Assembly: GCA_022649305.1 (NCBI GenBank)
Contig: JALCNW010000027.1
Span: 1 to 51,536 of the forward strand
Direction of reading: 5' to 3'
DNA from: Enterobacter sp.
GTDB lineage: Bacteria; Pseudomonadota; Gammaproteobacteria; Enterobacterales; Enterobacteriaceae
DNA length: 51,536 bases
Under the pieces are notes generated by a model. The model was not told where the DNA came from. It was given only the letters and a program-made list of their open reading frames with translations, and ran no database searches. The translations under genes and the position numbers were made by a program. Positions 1 to 8,669 of this stretch are shown here, one piece after another (the first letter of the stretch is position 1; each line of letters opens with the position of its first letter).

Positions 1-1
1 G

Positions 2-520
2 ATGGGGCCGCTGGCAGGCGTAGGTGACCCGATTTTCTGGGGTACCGTTCGTCCGGTATTTGCCGCCCTTGGCGCAGGTATTGCGATGAGTGGCAGCCTG
101 CTGGGTCCGCTGCTGTTCTTCATTCTGTTCAACGCCGTCCGTCTGCTGACCCGTTATTACGGTGTAGCGTACGGATATAAGAAAGGTGTTGATATCGTTC
201 AGGATATGGGCGGCGGCTTCCTGCAGAAACTGACCGAGGGGGCGTCAATTCTCGGCCTGTTTGTCATGGGGGCGTTGGTTAACAAGTGGACGCACGTCAA
301 TATCCCGCTGGTGGTCTCGCGTATTACCGACCAGACCGGGAAAGAAAACGTCACCACTGTGCAGACCATCCTTGATCAGTTGATGCCAGGTCTGGTGCCG
401 TTGCTGCTTACCTTCGCCTGTATGTGGCTGTTGCGTAAGAAAGTTAACGCACTGTGGATAATCGTGGGCTTCTTCGTTATCGGTATTGTAGGCTATGCAA
501 TCGGCCTGCTAGGTCTGTAA
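2..520 (+). CDS. manZ: PTS mannose-family transporter subunit IID (3' part)
   Basis: This is the C-terminal 172 residues of the IID membrane subunit of the mannose/glucosamine phosphotransferase system; the 5' part, roughly 110 residues of a family about 280 long, lies outside the window. With IIC (ManY) it forms the sugar channel that works with the phosphorylating ManX subunit. Visible features are the conserved run around 'GDPIFWGTVRPV' near the start of the fragment and several hydrophobic segments, including the last 30 residues. The frame is open to the window edge, so no start codon can be assigned. A strong terminator follows the stop, which fits manZ being the last gene of manXYZ. 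Confidence 0.95.
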   Translation: MGPLAGVGDPIFWGTVRPVFAALGAGIAMSGSLLGPLLFFILFNAVRLLTRYYGVAYGYKKGVDIVQDMGGGFLQKLTEGASILGLFVMGALVNKWTHVNIPLVVSRITDQTGKENVTTVQTILDQLMPGLVPLLLTFACMWLLRKKVNALWIIVGFFVIGIVGYAIGLLGL

Positions 521-536
521 GTTTAGGCTTTATACA

Positions 537-561
537 CCGGGGGCTTGCCCCCGGTTTTTTT
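537..561 (+). terminator. Rho-independent terminator of manXYZ
   Basis: A perfect GC-rich stem, CCGGGGGC paired with GCCCCCGG, is followed at once by seven T residues. It lies 16 bases after the manZ stop and just before the yobD ribosome binding site. Confidence 0.9.
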
Positions 562-574
562 ATCTGGAGGATGA

Positions 575-1033
575 ATGACGGTTACGGATATCGTACTGGT
601 TGTGTTTATTGTGGCCCTTCTGGCTTATGCCATCTATGACGAATTCATCATGCCCCGTCGACATGGCGCAACGCTGCTCACGGTCCCTCTCCTGCGACGT
701 GGACGGATAGACGCGTTTATCTTCGCTGGATTATTGGTCATTCTGATCTACAACAACGTGATGAGCCAGGGTGAATTATTAACCACATGGTTATTATGTA
801 CGCTGGCATTAATGGCGATGTACCTGTTTTGGATCCGCGCACCAAAACTCATCTTTAAAAGCCACGGGTTTTTCTTCGCCAACGTGTGGATAGAATATAA
901 CCGCATTAAAGAGATGAATTTATCCGAGGACGGTGTACTGGTCATGCAATTAGAGCAACGCCGCTTACTAATCCGGGTGAAAGATATTGATGACCTTGAA
1001 AAGATTTATAAGATTATGGTTAAAACTCAATAA
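575..1033 (+). CDS. yobD: UPF0266 inner membrane protein YobD
   Basis: The 152-residue product matches YobD in length and sequence. It is a small inner-membrane protein of unknown function, with hydrophobic segments near residues 4-20, 44-62 and 67-87 and a charged C-terminal half. The start at 575 is chosen because a clear GGAGG lies 4 bases upstream; an out-of-frame ATG at 571 is ignored. It stands just after the manXYZ terminator and ahead of the mntP control region, as in E. coli. No function is assigned. Confidence 0.93.
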   Translation: MTVTDIVLVVFIVALLAYAIYDEFIMPRRHGATLLTVPLLRRGRIDAFIFAGLLVILIYNNVMSQGELLTTWLLCTLALMAMYLFWIRAPKLIFKSHGFFFANVWIEYNRIKEMNLSEDGVLVMQLEQRRLLIRVKDIDDLEKIYKIMVKTQ

Positions 1034-1038
1034 GTTAA

Positions 1039-1060
1039 ATTTATAGCATCGGCTATATAC
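1039..1060. promoter_or_regulatory. MntR-type operator 1 upstream of mntP
   Basis: The core ATAGC-N4-GCTAT has perfect 6-base arms (TATAGC/GCTATA) around ATCG. This is the spacing of known enterobacterial MntR boxes. MntR with manganese is known to control mntP. Confidence 0.6.
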
Positions 1061-1081
1061 TGCCGATAAAATGCGCAGACA

Positions 1082-1103
1082 ATATATAGCCATAGCTATA
1101 TCT
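1082..1103. promoter_or_regulatory. MntR-type operator 2 upstream of mntP
   Basis: This is a second copy of the same pattern, with perfect 7-base arms ATATAGC and GCTATAT around CATA, centred about 43 bp from the first box. Two such sites in one intergenic region are unlikely by chance. Confidence 0.6.
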
Positions 1104-1151
1104 CTCGATGTAATTAACTTATATTTATTAACGTTATTTTCACTGATAAAT

Positions 1152-1170
1152 CTAAATGAAAATCGTTATC
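1152..1170. promoter_or_regulatory. Fur-like box upstream of mntP
   Basis: By my count this 19-base site matches the classical Fur consensus at 14 of 19 positions. Fur input to mntP has been described in E. coli. Binding here is inferred from the match and position. Confidence 0.45.
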
Positions 1171-1239
1171 AACTAGTTAATGAAATAACACATCCGTGTT
1201 GTTGTTTTATATTCTCAAAATATGTTAAGGTTGCGCCCG

Positions 1240-1400
1240 TCGTTGGGGAGTAGCCGATTTCCTGTCTACAGGAAATGTACGTGTCAACATACTCGTTGAA
1301 AAACGTGGTGCGTACGGATGTATTACAGCACAAATATTGTGCGTAAAAATCAGGCGAGACCATAGACGCATCAACTGCTGTTTACTGGGGGCAGTGATGT
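1240..1400 (+). promoter_or_regulatory. yybP-ykoY manganese riboswitch (mntP leader)
   Basis: The leader carries both conserved elements of the yybP-ykoY class: GGGGAGTAGCC at about 1245-1255 and AGGCGAGACC at about 1352-1361. Paired segments such as TTTCCTG/CAGGAAA lie between them. The class senses Mn2+ and turns on manganese efflux genes; in E. coli it lies in the long mntP leader. The outer limits given are approximate. Confidence 0.85.
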
Positions 1401-1432
1401 GTCATATGGATATCCCCGGTCTGGACGCTGTT

Positions 1433-1999
1433 ATGAATATCTCCGCCACGATCCTTCTCGCCTTTGGTATGTCCATGGATGCTTTCGCTGCTTCCATCGG
1501 TAAAGGCGCGACGCTGCATAAACCTAAATTCTCCGAAGCCCTGCGCACTGGCCTTATTTTTGGCGCGATTGAGACGCTCACCCCACTTATCGGTTGGGGG
1601 CTCGGTATGCTTGCCAGTCAGTTTGTCCTCGAATGGAACCAGTGGATTGCGTTTATTTTATTGGTGTTCCTGGGTGGGCGAATGGTTATCGAAGGTTTTC
1701 GCGCAAACACAGATGAGGATCAAGCCCCGCTTCATCGCCATGGTTTCTGGCTGCTGGTCACCACCGCTATCGCAACCAGCCTCGACGCGATGGCCGTCGG
1801 CGTGGGACTCGCCTTCCTTCAGGTCAATATTATTGCCACCGCATTGGCGATCGGTTGTGCCACATTAATCATGTCTACGCTTGGTATAATGGTTGGTCGA
1901 TTTATCGGCCCGCTGCTTGGTAAACGAGCCGAGATCCTCGGTGGTGTGGTATTAATTGGAATTGGTACGCAAATTCTCTGGTCGCATTACGCTGGTTAA
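1433..1999 (+). CDS. mntP: Manganese efflux pump MntP
   Basis: This inner-membrane protein exports Mn2+ and protects against manganese excess. It has 188 residues, the usual family length, with six hydrophobic helices and two internal repeats, each holding a conserved acidic motif: '[10 protein letters not shown]' near residue 11 and '[10 protein letters not shown]' near residue 113. The start at 1433 (MNISAT) is chosen because it aligns with E. coli MntP; the frame is open 32 codons further upstream but that part lies in the riboswitch leader. Control is likely at two levels, by MntR/Fur boxes and the riboswitch. The gene ends back to back with rlmA, with no bases between the two stop codons. 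Confidence 0.97.
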   Translation: MNISATILLAFGMSMDAFAASIGKGATLHKPKFSEALRTGLIFGAIETLTPLIGWGLGMLASQFVLEWNQWIAFILLVFLGGRMVIEGFRANTDEDQAPLHRHGFWLLVTTAIATSLDAMAVGVGLAFLQVNIIATALAIGCATLIMSTLGIMVGRFIGPLLGKRAEILGGVVLIGIGTQILWSHYAG

Positions 2000-2815
2000 T
2001 TAGACGTCGCGCTGCCAGCAGTGGATACTGAAATCCGTCTGGCAGCGAAATTCTGTTTGTTTTGCCAACGCTTCCCACACTTCCGGCTTTGCCCGCCAGG
2101 CAAAAGGCGTCATCTGCAACAGAGCAACGGCCTCAGTGCCCGTCAGCTGCATTTCATAGCCTAAAGACTGCTCATGTTTAAGCGTGAAACCCTCCAGTTG
2201 CTCGGAATGTGGCGCATGTAAACGCACCTCGTCGTAAATCAGCCCTTTCATCTCCATCAGATGCCGTGGCCCTGGCGTGACGGTGACAACCCATCCGTTC
2301 GGTTTAACGACTCTCGCCAGTTCCTGAGCTTTACAGGGGGCATAGATACGAATAACAGCATCCTGAGTTGCCTCTTCGAAAGGTAATCGGTGGCTGGATG
2401 CGACGCAAAATGTCACCTGCGGATAGCGCTTTGCGGCGGCGCGGATAGCTGATTTAGACACATCCAGACCCACGGTGGTAGCGCCAAATCGTGCCGCCAC
2501 GTCGGCGAACGTCGCCGTGTAATATCCCTCACCACAACCAATATCCAGGATCGAGGTGGCATGTTCAGTCAGCATTTTGGTCAGCCATTGTGCAACAGCA
2601 TCACGAAGAGGCTCGTAATGCGCGGCGTCCAGGAAGGCACGACGCGCCTGCATCATCTCCGCACTGTCACCAGGATCGCGGGAACGTTTGTGCTGAACGG
2701 GTAACAAATTAACGTACCCTTCTTTCGCCATATCAAATCGATGCCCCTGCGGACAGGTCAAACTATTATCTGCGAGCGTTAGCCGCGCGTGGCATAAGGG
2801 ACAACTGAAAGACAT
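2000..2815 (-). CDS. rlmA: 23S rRNA (guanine745-N1)-methyltransferase
   Basis: RlmA(I) methylates N1 of G745 in 23S rRNA using S-adenosylmethionine. The 271-residue protein has an N-terminal zinc finger (CPLCH near residue 5, then a CPQGH pair) and a Rossmann methyltransferase domain with the SAM-binding segment '[12 protein letters not shown]'. The ATG at 2815 is preferred because GGAG lies 5 bases before it; a GTG two codons upstream is possible. The gene is convergent with mntP. The Salmonella-type ftsI paralogue lies next to it and is read in the same direction. Confidence 0.96.
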   Translation of the reverse strand: MSFSCPLCHARLTLADNSLTCPQGHRFDMAKEGYVNLLPVQHKRSRDPGDSAEMMQARRAFLDAAHYEPLRDAVAQWLTKMLTEHATSILDIGCGEGYYTATFADVAARFGATTVGLDVSKSAIRAAAKRYPQVTFCVASSHRLPFEEATQDAVIRIYAPCKAQELARVVKPNGWVVTVTPGPRHLMEMKGLIYDEVRLHAPHSEQLEGFTLKHEQSLGYEMQLTGTEAVALLQMTPFAWRAKPEVWEALAKQTEFRCQTDFSIHCWQRDV

Positions 2816-2882
2816 GGTCACTCCGGTGCTGTATCAAAGGGCGAAAGTGTAACGCTAATCGCCCCGGTATAAAACGCCTGGG

Positions 2883-4601
2883 TTAGCGCATCACGATAAG
2901 ATGACTGGAATCCGCCGCTAATCCATCGGGCTCAACGTTTTCAATACGTAATACGTCCCCCATAATCTGGCTGAAGACCGGTGCGGAAACCGCGCCACCG
3001 TAATAGCGACCATTCTCAGGATCGTTTATCACCACCGCCAGCGCAAACTTTGGATGGCTGGCAGGCGCTACACCCGCCGTATAGGCGATATATTTGTCGA
3101 TGTATTTCCCGTCATCACCGATTTTTTTAGCCGTCCCCGTTTTGACTGCGACGCGATAGTCGCGGACTGCCGCTTTGATTCCGCCGCCGCCAGGGAGTGC
3201 GACGCTTTCCATCATATGTTCGACCTGATGGACGATATCTTCAGGCATCACCTGATGCCCCATAACCGGCGGATCGATTCGCGTAATCGACAATGGGCGC
3301 TCAAGACCATAGCTGCCCACCGTAGCGTAAACATGTGCCAGTTGCAGAGGCGTCACCATCAAACCATAGCCAAAAGCGAACGTTGCGCGATCGAGTTGGC
3401 TCCAGAACTTGCGTTGCGGAAGCAGCCCGCTGCTTTCGCCGGTTAACCCGAGTCCGGTGGTGGTGCCGAACCCAAAACCTTTATAGGTATCCAGCAGATG
3501 CTGAATTGGCATTGCCAGCGACAGGCGGGAAACGCCTGTATCGCTGGATTTTTGCAGAATACCCGTCAGCGTCAGCTCCGGATAATAGCCCACGTCACGA
3601 ATACGGTGGCCATCGAGGGTATACGGATGTGTATCAATAACGCTGTCTGGCTGGACCAGCCCCTGCTGGAGCGCCGTCATCAAAACCAGCGGCTTAACCG
3701 TTGAGCCAGGTTCAAAGGTGTCGCTGATGGCACGATTGCGAAAGTCATCCAGCGTCGCGCCATCACGGTTGTTGGGGTTAAAGTCCGGGAAACTCGCCAT
3801 TGAGAGAATTTCGCCAGTTTGCACGTTGATCAATACCGCGGCACCGGATTCAGCCTTGTTCCACGCCACTGCGTTATCTAACGCGTCTTCCGTGATGGTC
3901 TGCAGGCGCTCATCAATACTCAGAGCGATATTGTGCGCAGGTACGGCAGGAACTTCAGTCAGGTTTTCAACAACGTGCCCGTAACGGTCTTCGCGTACAC
4001 GACGGACTCCCGCTTTCCCTGTGAGTTGAGTGTTAAAGCTTTTCTCTACTCCTTCAATACCTTGCCCATCAATATTGGTGAAGCCAAGAAGATTCGCCGC
4101 CACATGTCCGGCTGGATAAAAACGTCGAGATTCATCGCGCAGGTTGATACCGGGCAGATTGAGCCTGTCAATCCACTGCGCCTGAGTGGGGTCGACCTGC
4201 CGGGCAAGGTAAATAAAGCGCCCTTTGGGGTTGCTGTTAATACGCGCCGCGAGCGTGCTCAGTGAGATGTGTAATGCCGTCGCCAGCGCCCGCCAGCGAT
4301 CATCAAAGCCAACCCCACCTTTTGCCAGTACCGTTTTGGGATCGGCCCAAACGGCTCTTACCGGCACGCTCACCGCAAGCGGCCTACCCTCTCTGTCGGT
4401 AATCATGCCTCGCGGGGCATCAATGGCAACCTCACGAAGCGAGCGCATATCTTCTTGTTTAACCAGATTGTCAGGTTTAATGATTTGTAGCCAGGCAACA
4501 CGCCCAAGAAGAAACGCGAGGCTAAGGAAAATAGCGAGGCAAAGTAATGCAAAACGAGCCGGCGTAAAGTTACCGGCAGAGCTCAAGACGTTCTTTTTCA
4601 C
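2883..4601 (-). CDS. FtsI-like penicillin-binding protein (PBP3SAL-type)
   Basis: This is a class B penicillin-binding protein that cross-links septal peptidoglycan, 572 residues long. It has an N-terminal membrane anchor at about residues 15-37, a dimerisation domain, then a transpeptidase domain with the catalytic S300-T-V-K303, a second motif S352-S-D354 and K487-T-G-T490. The position between rlmA and cspC matches Salmonella PBP3SAL, a second FtsI used at acidic pH. The true ftsI lies in the dcw cluster elsewhere, so this is taken as a paralogue. The start is GTG with GGAG 5 bases upstream. The second motif reads SSD where E. coli FtsI has SSN. Confidence 0.9.
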   Translation of the reverse strand: MKKNVLSSAGNFTPARFALLCLAIFLSLAFLLGRVAWLQIIKPDNLVKQEDMRSLREVAIDAPRGMITDREGRPLAVSVPVRAVWADPKTVLAKGGVGFDDRWRALATALHISLSTLAARINSNPKGRFIYLARQVDPTQAQWIDRLNLPGINLRDESRRFYPAGHVAANLLGFTNIDGQGIEGVEKSFNTQLTGKAGVRRVREDRYGHVVENLTEVPAVPAHNIALSIDERLQTITEDALDNAVAWNKAESGAAVLINVQTGEILSMASFPDFNPNNRDGATLDDFRNRAISDTFEPGSTVKPLVLMTALQQGLVQPDSVIDTHPYTLDGHRIRDVGYYPELTLTGILQKSSDTGVSRLSLAMPIQHLLDTYKGFGFGTTTGLGLTGESSGLLPQRKFWSQLDRATFAFGYGLMVTPLQLAHVYATVGSYGLERPLSITRIDPPVMGHQVMPEDIVHQVEHMMESVALPGGGGIKAAVRDYRVAVKTGTAKKIGDDGKYIDKYIAYTAGVAPASHPKFALAVVINDPENGRYYGGAVSAPVFSQIMGDVLRIENVEPDGLAADSSHLIVMR

Positions 4602-4744
4602 CTGTGCTCCAGGTCTGATTAAACAACGCCCTGATTTAACGAGAAAAAGAGAAGTTATTGACGGGAAACAATGCTTCAGACATCGCAGTTTTGCAACAAA
4701 CTGCTAACAGGAACAGCATCGGTAACATTTTGAAAAAAAACGTA

Positions 4745-4772
4745 TTAAAAAGCCCCGCATTTGCGAGGCTTT
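4745..4772 (-). terminator. Terminator of yobF-cspC
   Basis: On the minus strand a stem of GCCTCGC with GCGGGGC is followed by a run of T residues. It lies 50 bases beyond the cspC stop. Confidence 0.85.
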
Positions 4773-4821
4773 ATGTCTGAGGATGAAACGCCAGAGCGTC
4801 TCTAAATCAGCATTGATTCGA

Positions 4822-5031
4822 TCAGATCGCGTTTACGTTAACAGCAGCCGGACCTTTCTGGCCATCCTGAATTTCGAACTCAACGTTCTGGCCTTCAGCC
4901 AGAGTTTTGAAGCCGTTACCCTGGATTGCAGAGAAGTGTACGAACACATCTTTGCTGCCGTCAGCAGGAGTAATGAAACCAAAACCTTTAGATTCGTTGA
5001 ACCACTTAACTTGACCTTTAATCTTTGCCAT
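4822..5031 (-). CDS. cspC: Cold-shock-family RNA chaperone CspC
   Basis: This 69-residue single cold-shock domain protein binds RNA and single-stranded DNA and in E. coli stabilises rpoS and stress mRNAs without being cold-induced. The RNP motifs 'KGFGFI' (residues 15-20) and 'VFVHF' (29-33) are intact, and it differs from E. coli CspC at very few positions (VNVNAI at the end). The ATG at 5031 is used, with AAGGA upstream; a TTG two codons earlier is ignored. It is co-transcribed with yobF, which overlaps its first codons in this genome. Confidence 0.97.
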   Translation of the reverse strand: MAKIKGQVKWFNESKGFGFITPADGSKDVFVHFSAIQGNGFKTLAEGQNVEFEIQDGQKGPAAVNVNAI

Positions 5032-5188
5032 TTGCAAAATTCCTTAGAGTGTTTTCTTCGCCCGCAGGCATTAACTTAGATAAAACTGAGACATTACTGC
5101 TTGAGGCACTAATATAAGGTTCGGCAGAGAAGCGGTATTCAACGACAACGTGTTTACTCAGGACTTCTTTACTGAAAATGCCACACAT
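5018..5188 (-). CDS. yobF: Small stress protein YobF, altered C-terminus
   Basis: This short gene lies just upstream of cspC. Its first 37 or so residues (beginning [13 protein letters not shown]) match YobF, a small protein whose level rises under stress in E. coli. From memory E. coli YobF has 47 residues. Here an extra base near 5070-5073 relative to that sequence shifts the frame, giving 56 residues that end in FANGKD and running 14 bases into cspC. GAGGT lies upstream of the ATG. The shifted end may be normal in this genus. Confidence 0.75.
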   Translation of the reverse strand: MCGIFSKEVLSKHVVVEYRFSAEPYISASSSNVSVLSKLMPAGEENTLRNFANGKD

Positions 5189-5712
5189 AAACAGAACTGT
5201 ACCTCGTTTGACCCAAAACGTGTTATCACATACAACGATAATTATGGCAAGCCATTTTTAAACGTGTCTCGATCCGCTGCACAAATTACGATGCCAGGCT
5301 GTTAAATCCTGCACAATTATGCACCTGAGATCTTGAATAATTGCTGGCATAGACTACCCAAGCGGGAACCATAGAGTCGCTGTAATCTAAGGCTTTTTTA
5401 GCATAAGCCTCCTACTCTCCTTCCTCGCGTAAGCGCAAAAACCGAGTCGAATGCAATAAGTAAGTTAGAACAATTTGCGAAAAGTTATGCTGAAATCATC
5501 GTATCGATTGATATTGTCACAATGAAATAACATTGTTTATTCCACGCTGCCTTGAGCTATCCCGTTATGAGGATGATTATTGTGCCTATGCACCAAAATA
5601 ATGAAACTTTTATGAATCTGCATCAAAACAAAGCAAGAGAAACGTTTCGATAAAAATAAAACTATTCTGAATCGAGGCAATACAGAATATATGGAAACAA
5701 ATCGTCTAAGAC
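5189..5712. other. Intergenic region upstream of yobF-cspC
   Basis: These 524 bases hold no convincing gene. They are AT-rich and should contain the yobF-cspC promoter and leader. An imperfect AGGCT/AGCCT hairpin lies near 5391-5411. No promoter can be fixed with confidence, and a small RNA cannot be excluded. Confidence 0.5.
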
Positions 5713-6702
5713 TTAAAGGGATAAATATTGACCAATTTTCAGAACCCTAAAGTTTTCATTAACTGATACTACATTATTAAGCGCCTTATATAGCTCGGCA
5801 ACAGGTTCATCAAGGGATTCATCCGCCAGTTCAAAAACGCCCCAGTGAATTGGAAACGCCACTGGCATCCCTATCTGTTGCCAGAGCTTAACCGCTAACT
5901 GCGGATCCATGTGATGACCAGACATGAACCATCGTGGTGCATAGGCCCCAACGGGTAACGCCGCTGCATCAATCTTACCCAACCGTTCAGGAATAGCTAA
6001 CAGCTCGGGCGTATATCCCGTGTCGCCACTAAACCAGAAGCGGTGTTGACGACCTTCAAATACCCAGCCACACCACAGCGATCGATTGCGGTCCTGTAAG
6101 GTTCGCATGCTCCAGTGCTGTGCCGGAACAGCGGTCAACGTCATCCCCTGGAAAATCACGCACTGCCACCAGTCGAGTTCAACAATATTTTTTGCACCGC
6201 GACGACGAAACCACGCGGCCAGCCCCAAGGGGACAAAAACAGTGATATCAGGGAATCGTTGCAGTAGCCGACGTACCGTTGCCGAGTCGAGATGATCGTA
6301 ATGATTATGAGAAATGACTAAGGCATCAAGAAGCGGGAGTTGTTCAATGGTGATGGCAAGGGGTGTCTTACGTTCTGGCCCGGCGAAAGCCACTGGTGAA
6401 GCACGACGAGAGAAAACAGGGTCGGTCAGAAGAAAGCGTTCATTGAGTCGAAGCAGTACGCTGGCGTGACCCAACCACCACACCCCATCTTCAGGTAATT
6501 CGTTGAGTTGTGCGGGTTGCCACCATTGTTGTATGAAATCGCTGTAGCCTAACGCGGGCGGCTTCGGCAAACCTGCCGCCTTTCGCTCTTTGCGCCATCG
6601 TTCCAGGTCACCTGGTTGATGGTCCGTTAAACCAGGGTTGCGAAAGCCGTTAGGTGTATGGTGCGTAAGGGAGGGATCGTACCAGGGATTTTTCCAGACC
6701 AC
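5713..6702 (-). CDS. MBL-fold metallohydrolase, RomA/NAPE-PLD-like
   Basis: This 329-residue protein belongs to the metallo-beta-lactamase fold family related to UlaG, RomA and NAPE-hydrolysing phospholipase D. It shows the metal-binding HxHxDH motif as HNHYDH in the middle third, a 'WLGHASVLLRL' strand before it, 'FSGDTGY' with the bridging aspartate, and a late histidine in 'PIHWG'. The substrate is unknown. The GTG at 6702 is preferred because GGGGAGG lies about 5 bases upstream; a GTG at 6708 overlaps that sequence. In E. coli this space between yobF and yebO has no such gene as far as I recall, so it is an insertion in this lineage. Confidence 0.85.
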   Translation of the reverse strand: MVWKNPWYDPSLTHHTPNGFRNPGLTDHQPGDLERWRKERKAAGLPKPPALGYSDFIQQWWQPAQLNELPEDGVWWLGHASVLLRLNERFLLTDPVFSRRASPVAFAGPERKTPLAITIEQLPLLDALVISHNHYDHLDSATVRRLLQRFPDITVFVPLGLAAWFRRRGAKNIVELDWWQCVIFQGMTLTAVPAQHWSMRTLQDRNRSLWCGWVFEGRQHRFWFSGDTGYTPELLAIPERLGKIDAAALPVGAYAPRWFMSGHHMDPQLAVKLWQQIGMPVAFPIHWGVFELADESLDEPVAELYKALNNVVSVNENFRVLKIGQYLSL

Positions 6703-6725
6703 AGCCACCTCCCCTGTTGTGCTAT

Positions 6726-7016
6726 TTAGCGTTCCGCGACCAGACGAATGAAATCATCTTCATCCTCTTTAGCCTCTTCTACAGGGGCATTCGGCGCTGG
6801 TTTTTCTTCAGGTTCATTCGCTTCACAGAGACGACGCAATAACGCATTCTGGCGCTTCTGCTGATCGAGCAATGCTTCAAGCAGTTCTATCTGCTCGTCA
6901 GTGCGCGAGCTTGCGCGATTAATGAAGAACCACAACACTAATCCGACGATCATCACAACTAACGATATCGCCAGCGAAGCTACGTTAAGCAGCCCCGAAC
7001 TCATTAACTCACCCAT
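6726..7016 (-). CDS. yebO: YebO family membrane protein
   Basis: The 96-residue product matches YebO. It has one hydrophobic helix at about residues 12-33, then a conserved charged stretch (residues 34-66, with 'LLDQQKRQNALLRRLCEANE') that could form a coiled coil, and an acidic tail ending in IRLVAER. The function is unknown. AGGTGG sits before the ATG. It is followed by the MBL-fold gene 23 bases downstream and preceded by mgrB. Confidence 0.93.
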   Translation of the reverse strand: MGELMSSGLLNVASLAISLVVMIVGLVLWFFINRASSRTDEQIELLEALLDQQKRQNALLRRLCEANEPEEKPAPNAPVEEAKEDEDDFIRLVAER

Positions 7017-7090
7017 TTCACCACCTCAAATAAAACGCCTATTTTAGCACTGACGCAGAGGAAGGAAATCATCTTCACAAAAAATGCGTG

Positions 7091-7234
7091 TTACCACGGG
7101 ATAAATTGATTGATTGCACAAACGCCGCTAAAAAACTGTACGTCCTGATCGCACATTACATTGATCATCTGCGTCCACAGGATGACGCATGCAATCAAAG
7201 CAACGATCAGAATTACCCAGCGTATTTTTTTCAC
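7091..7234 (-). CDS. mgrB: PhoP/PhoQ feedback regulator MgrB
   Basis: MgrB is a 47-residue single-span inner-membrane peptide that binds PhoQ and damps its kinase activity; its loss gives polymyxin resistance in several enterobacteria. The frame runs from a GTG ([11 protein letters not shown]...) to the invariant end 'CAINQFIPW'. Both periplasmic cysteines needed for function are present (Cys28 in 'MCDQDVQFF' and Cys39 in 'GVCAINQF'), so the gene looks intact. A PhoP half-site, TGTTTA, lies upstream on the same strand near 7287-7292, followed by a poor second half, so PhoP control is plausible from sequence and known from the family. Confidence 0.95.
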   Translation of the reverse strand: MKKIRWVILIVALIACVILWTQMINVMCDQDVQFFSGVCAINQFIPW

Positions 7235-7395
7235 TCCGAACTCCGTCTTATGACCTGATATTGCCAGGTTATCACGGTTATCTTAAACAGAGACTAACTG
7301 TACCTGCATCAACTTGTTTTCGGAATCATGCACTTGTTTCATAGAGTAAACCGGTTACGCTTAATCCATCATGAGTAAAAAAATAAGAGGCAATG

Positions 7396-7635
7396 ATGCA
7401 CGTAATGATTCGAACGATTATTGCACTAGCGATTGTGTGGACTGGATTGTTATTGACTGGCTACGGTGTGCTTGTGGGAAGCACAGAAAACGCAGCAGGA
7501 CTGGGTATCCAGTGCAAATATCTCACGGCACGAGGAACCAGCACGGCGCAGTATCTGCACTCCAGTAGCGGGTTCATCGGGTTATCTAACTGCCCGGTAT
7601 TACGAAAAAGTGAAATGGTTGTCGATAACGGTTAA
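7396..7635 (+). CDS. yobH: YobH family protein
   Basis: The 79-residue product matches YobH in length and sequence. It has an N-terminal hydrophobic helix (about residues 5-26) likely acting as a signal or anchor, then a conserved region with 'CKYLTARGTSTAQYLHSS' and a second cysteine in 'NCPVLRKS', which suggests a periplasmic disulphide domain. The function is unknown. The ATG at 7396 is preferred over 7393 because AAGAGG lies 5 bases before it. It stands between mgrB and kdgR as in E. coli. Confidence 0.92.
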   Translation: MHVMIRTIIALAIVWTGLLLTGYGVLVGSTENAAGLGIQCKYLTARGTSTAQYLHSSSGFIGLSNCPVLRKSEMVVDNG

Positions 7636-7658
7636 TCAAAGTCAGATCTCACATCAAC

Positions 7659-7687
7659 AAAAACGCCGCAGAAAATGCGGCGTTTTT
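7659..7687. terminator. Bidirectional terminator between yobH and kdgR
   Basis: A 9-base stem, AACGCCGCA with TGCGGCGTT, has A residues on one side and T residues on the other. It can serve both convergent genes. Confidence 0.88.
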
Positions 7688-7699
7688 CATTTATCTGAT

Positions 7700-8491
7700 T
7701 CAGAAAGGATAGTCGTTATAGCCCATTTGTTCTGAAATCTTACGTGCAGCGGTATGCAGCATCTCAACGTATTCGTGCAGGCGTTCTTCAGAGAAACGCA
7801 GGGTCGGGAATGAGATACTCAGTCCGGCAATGACGACGCCGAAGCGGTCGAAAACAGGCACACCGATACAACGTAATCCCTCTTCCTGCTCTTCGTTGTC
7901 TTCGCCATAACCTTGTTGACGAACCGTGTCGAGTACCGTTAACAGCTCCTCGGTGCTGGTAATGGTACGTTCAGTACTGCGCTTGTATTCGACATCTTCG
8001 AGGATTTCTTTTACTTCTTCGCGGTCACGCCACGCCAGCAGTACTTTACCGATCGCGGTGCTGTAAAGCGGGTTACGACGCCCGATTCGCGAGTACATGC
8101 GCAGGTTGTACATGGAGTCGATTTTATGGATATAAACAATGCTGTCTTCATCCAAAGCGCCCAGGTGAACCGTCTCTTTCGTCAAACGCGAGAGTTCACG
8201 CATCTGAATATCTGCGCTACGAATAAGATCCACGTTTTGCAGCGCACGTGCGCCCAACTCAAACAGTTTCAGCGTCAGAGAATACTTCTCGGATTCGCCT
8301 TCCTGCGCTACGTATCCCAGTGACTTCATGGTTTGCAAAAAGCGATAAACGGTGCTTTTCGACATCATCACACGCTGCGACAACTCTGTAATACCAATTT
8401 CACGCTCTTCACCGAGCGCCTGCAAGATGCCAAACACCTTCAGCACGGAAGAAACAGAATCTGGCTGCTTGTCCAAATCTGCAATTGCCAT
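7700..8491 (-). CDS. kdgR: IclR-family repressor KdgR
   Basis: KdgR represses genes for uptake and breakdown of 2-keto-3-deoxygluconate and, in plant-associated relatives, pectin; KDG releases it from DNA. The 263-residue protein has the usual length, an N-terminal winged helix (residues about 14-75, 'ITELSQRVMMSKSTVYRFLQT') and a C-terminal IclR ligand domain with the conserved 'GIGKVLLAW'-like segment near residue 150. GAGGTGA lies ahead of the ATG. It is divergent from yebQ. The eda gene, whose product consumes KDPG in the same pathway, lies 34 kb away in this window. Confidence 0.97.
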   Translation of the reverse strand: MAIADLDKQPDSVSSVLKVFGILQALGEEREIGITELSQRVMMSKSTVYRFLQTMKSLGYVAQEGESEKYSLTLKLFELGARALQNVDLIRSADIQMRELSRLTKETVHLGALDEDSIVYIHKIDSMYNLRMYSRIGRRNPLYSTAIGKVLLAWRDREEVKEILEDVEYKRSTERTITSTEELLTVLDTVRQQGYGEDNEEQEEGLRCIGVPVFDRFGVVIAGLSISFPTLRFSEERLHEYVEMLHTAARKISEQMGYNDYPF

Positions 8492-8669
8492 TTATCACCT
8501 CATTGCGAGTGTTTTATAAAAATCAGAACCGGTTTTTATTATAAATTCGCGGCTCGCTCGCTGCAATCGTTCTGCGTTTGGTTCGTTACAAATCTGCGAC
8601 ATAAAACCGAAATATCAGTGCTAAAATAGTGACACTAAGAATAATTTCACGCTGAGCCTTTCATTACCA

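Noticed and set aside
3054..4707. Several plus-strand frames opposite the ftsI paralogue
   Set aside because: They follow from the GC-rich third positions of the real gene and lack signals of translation.
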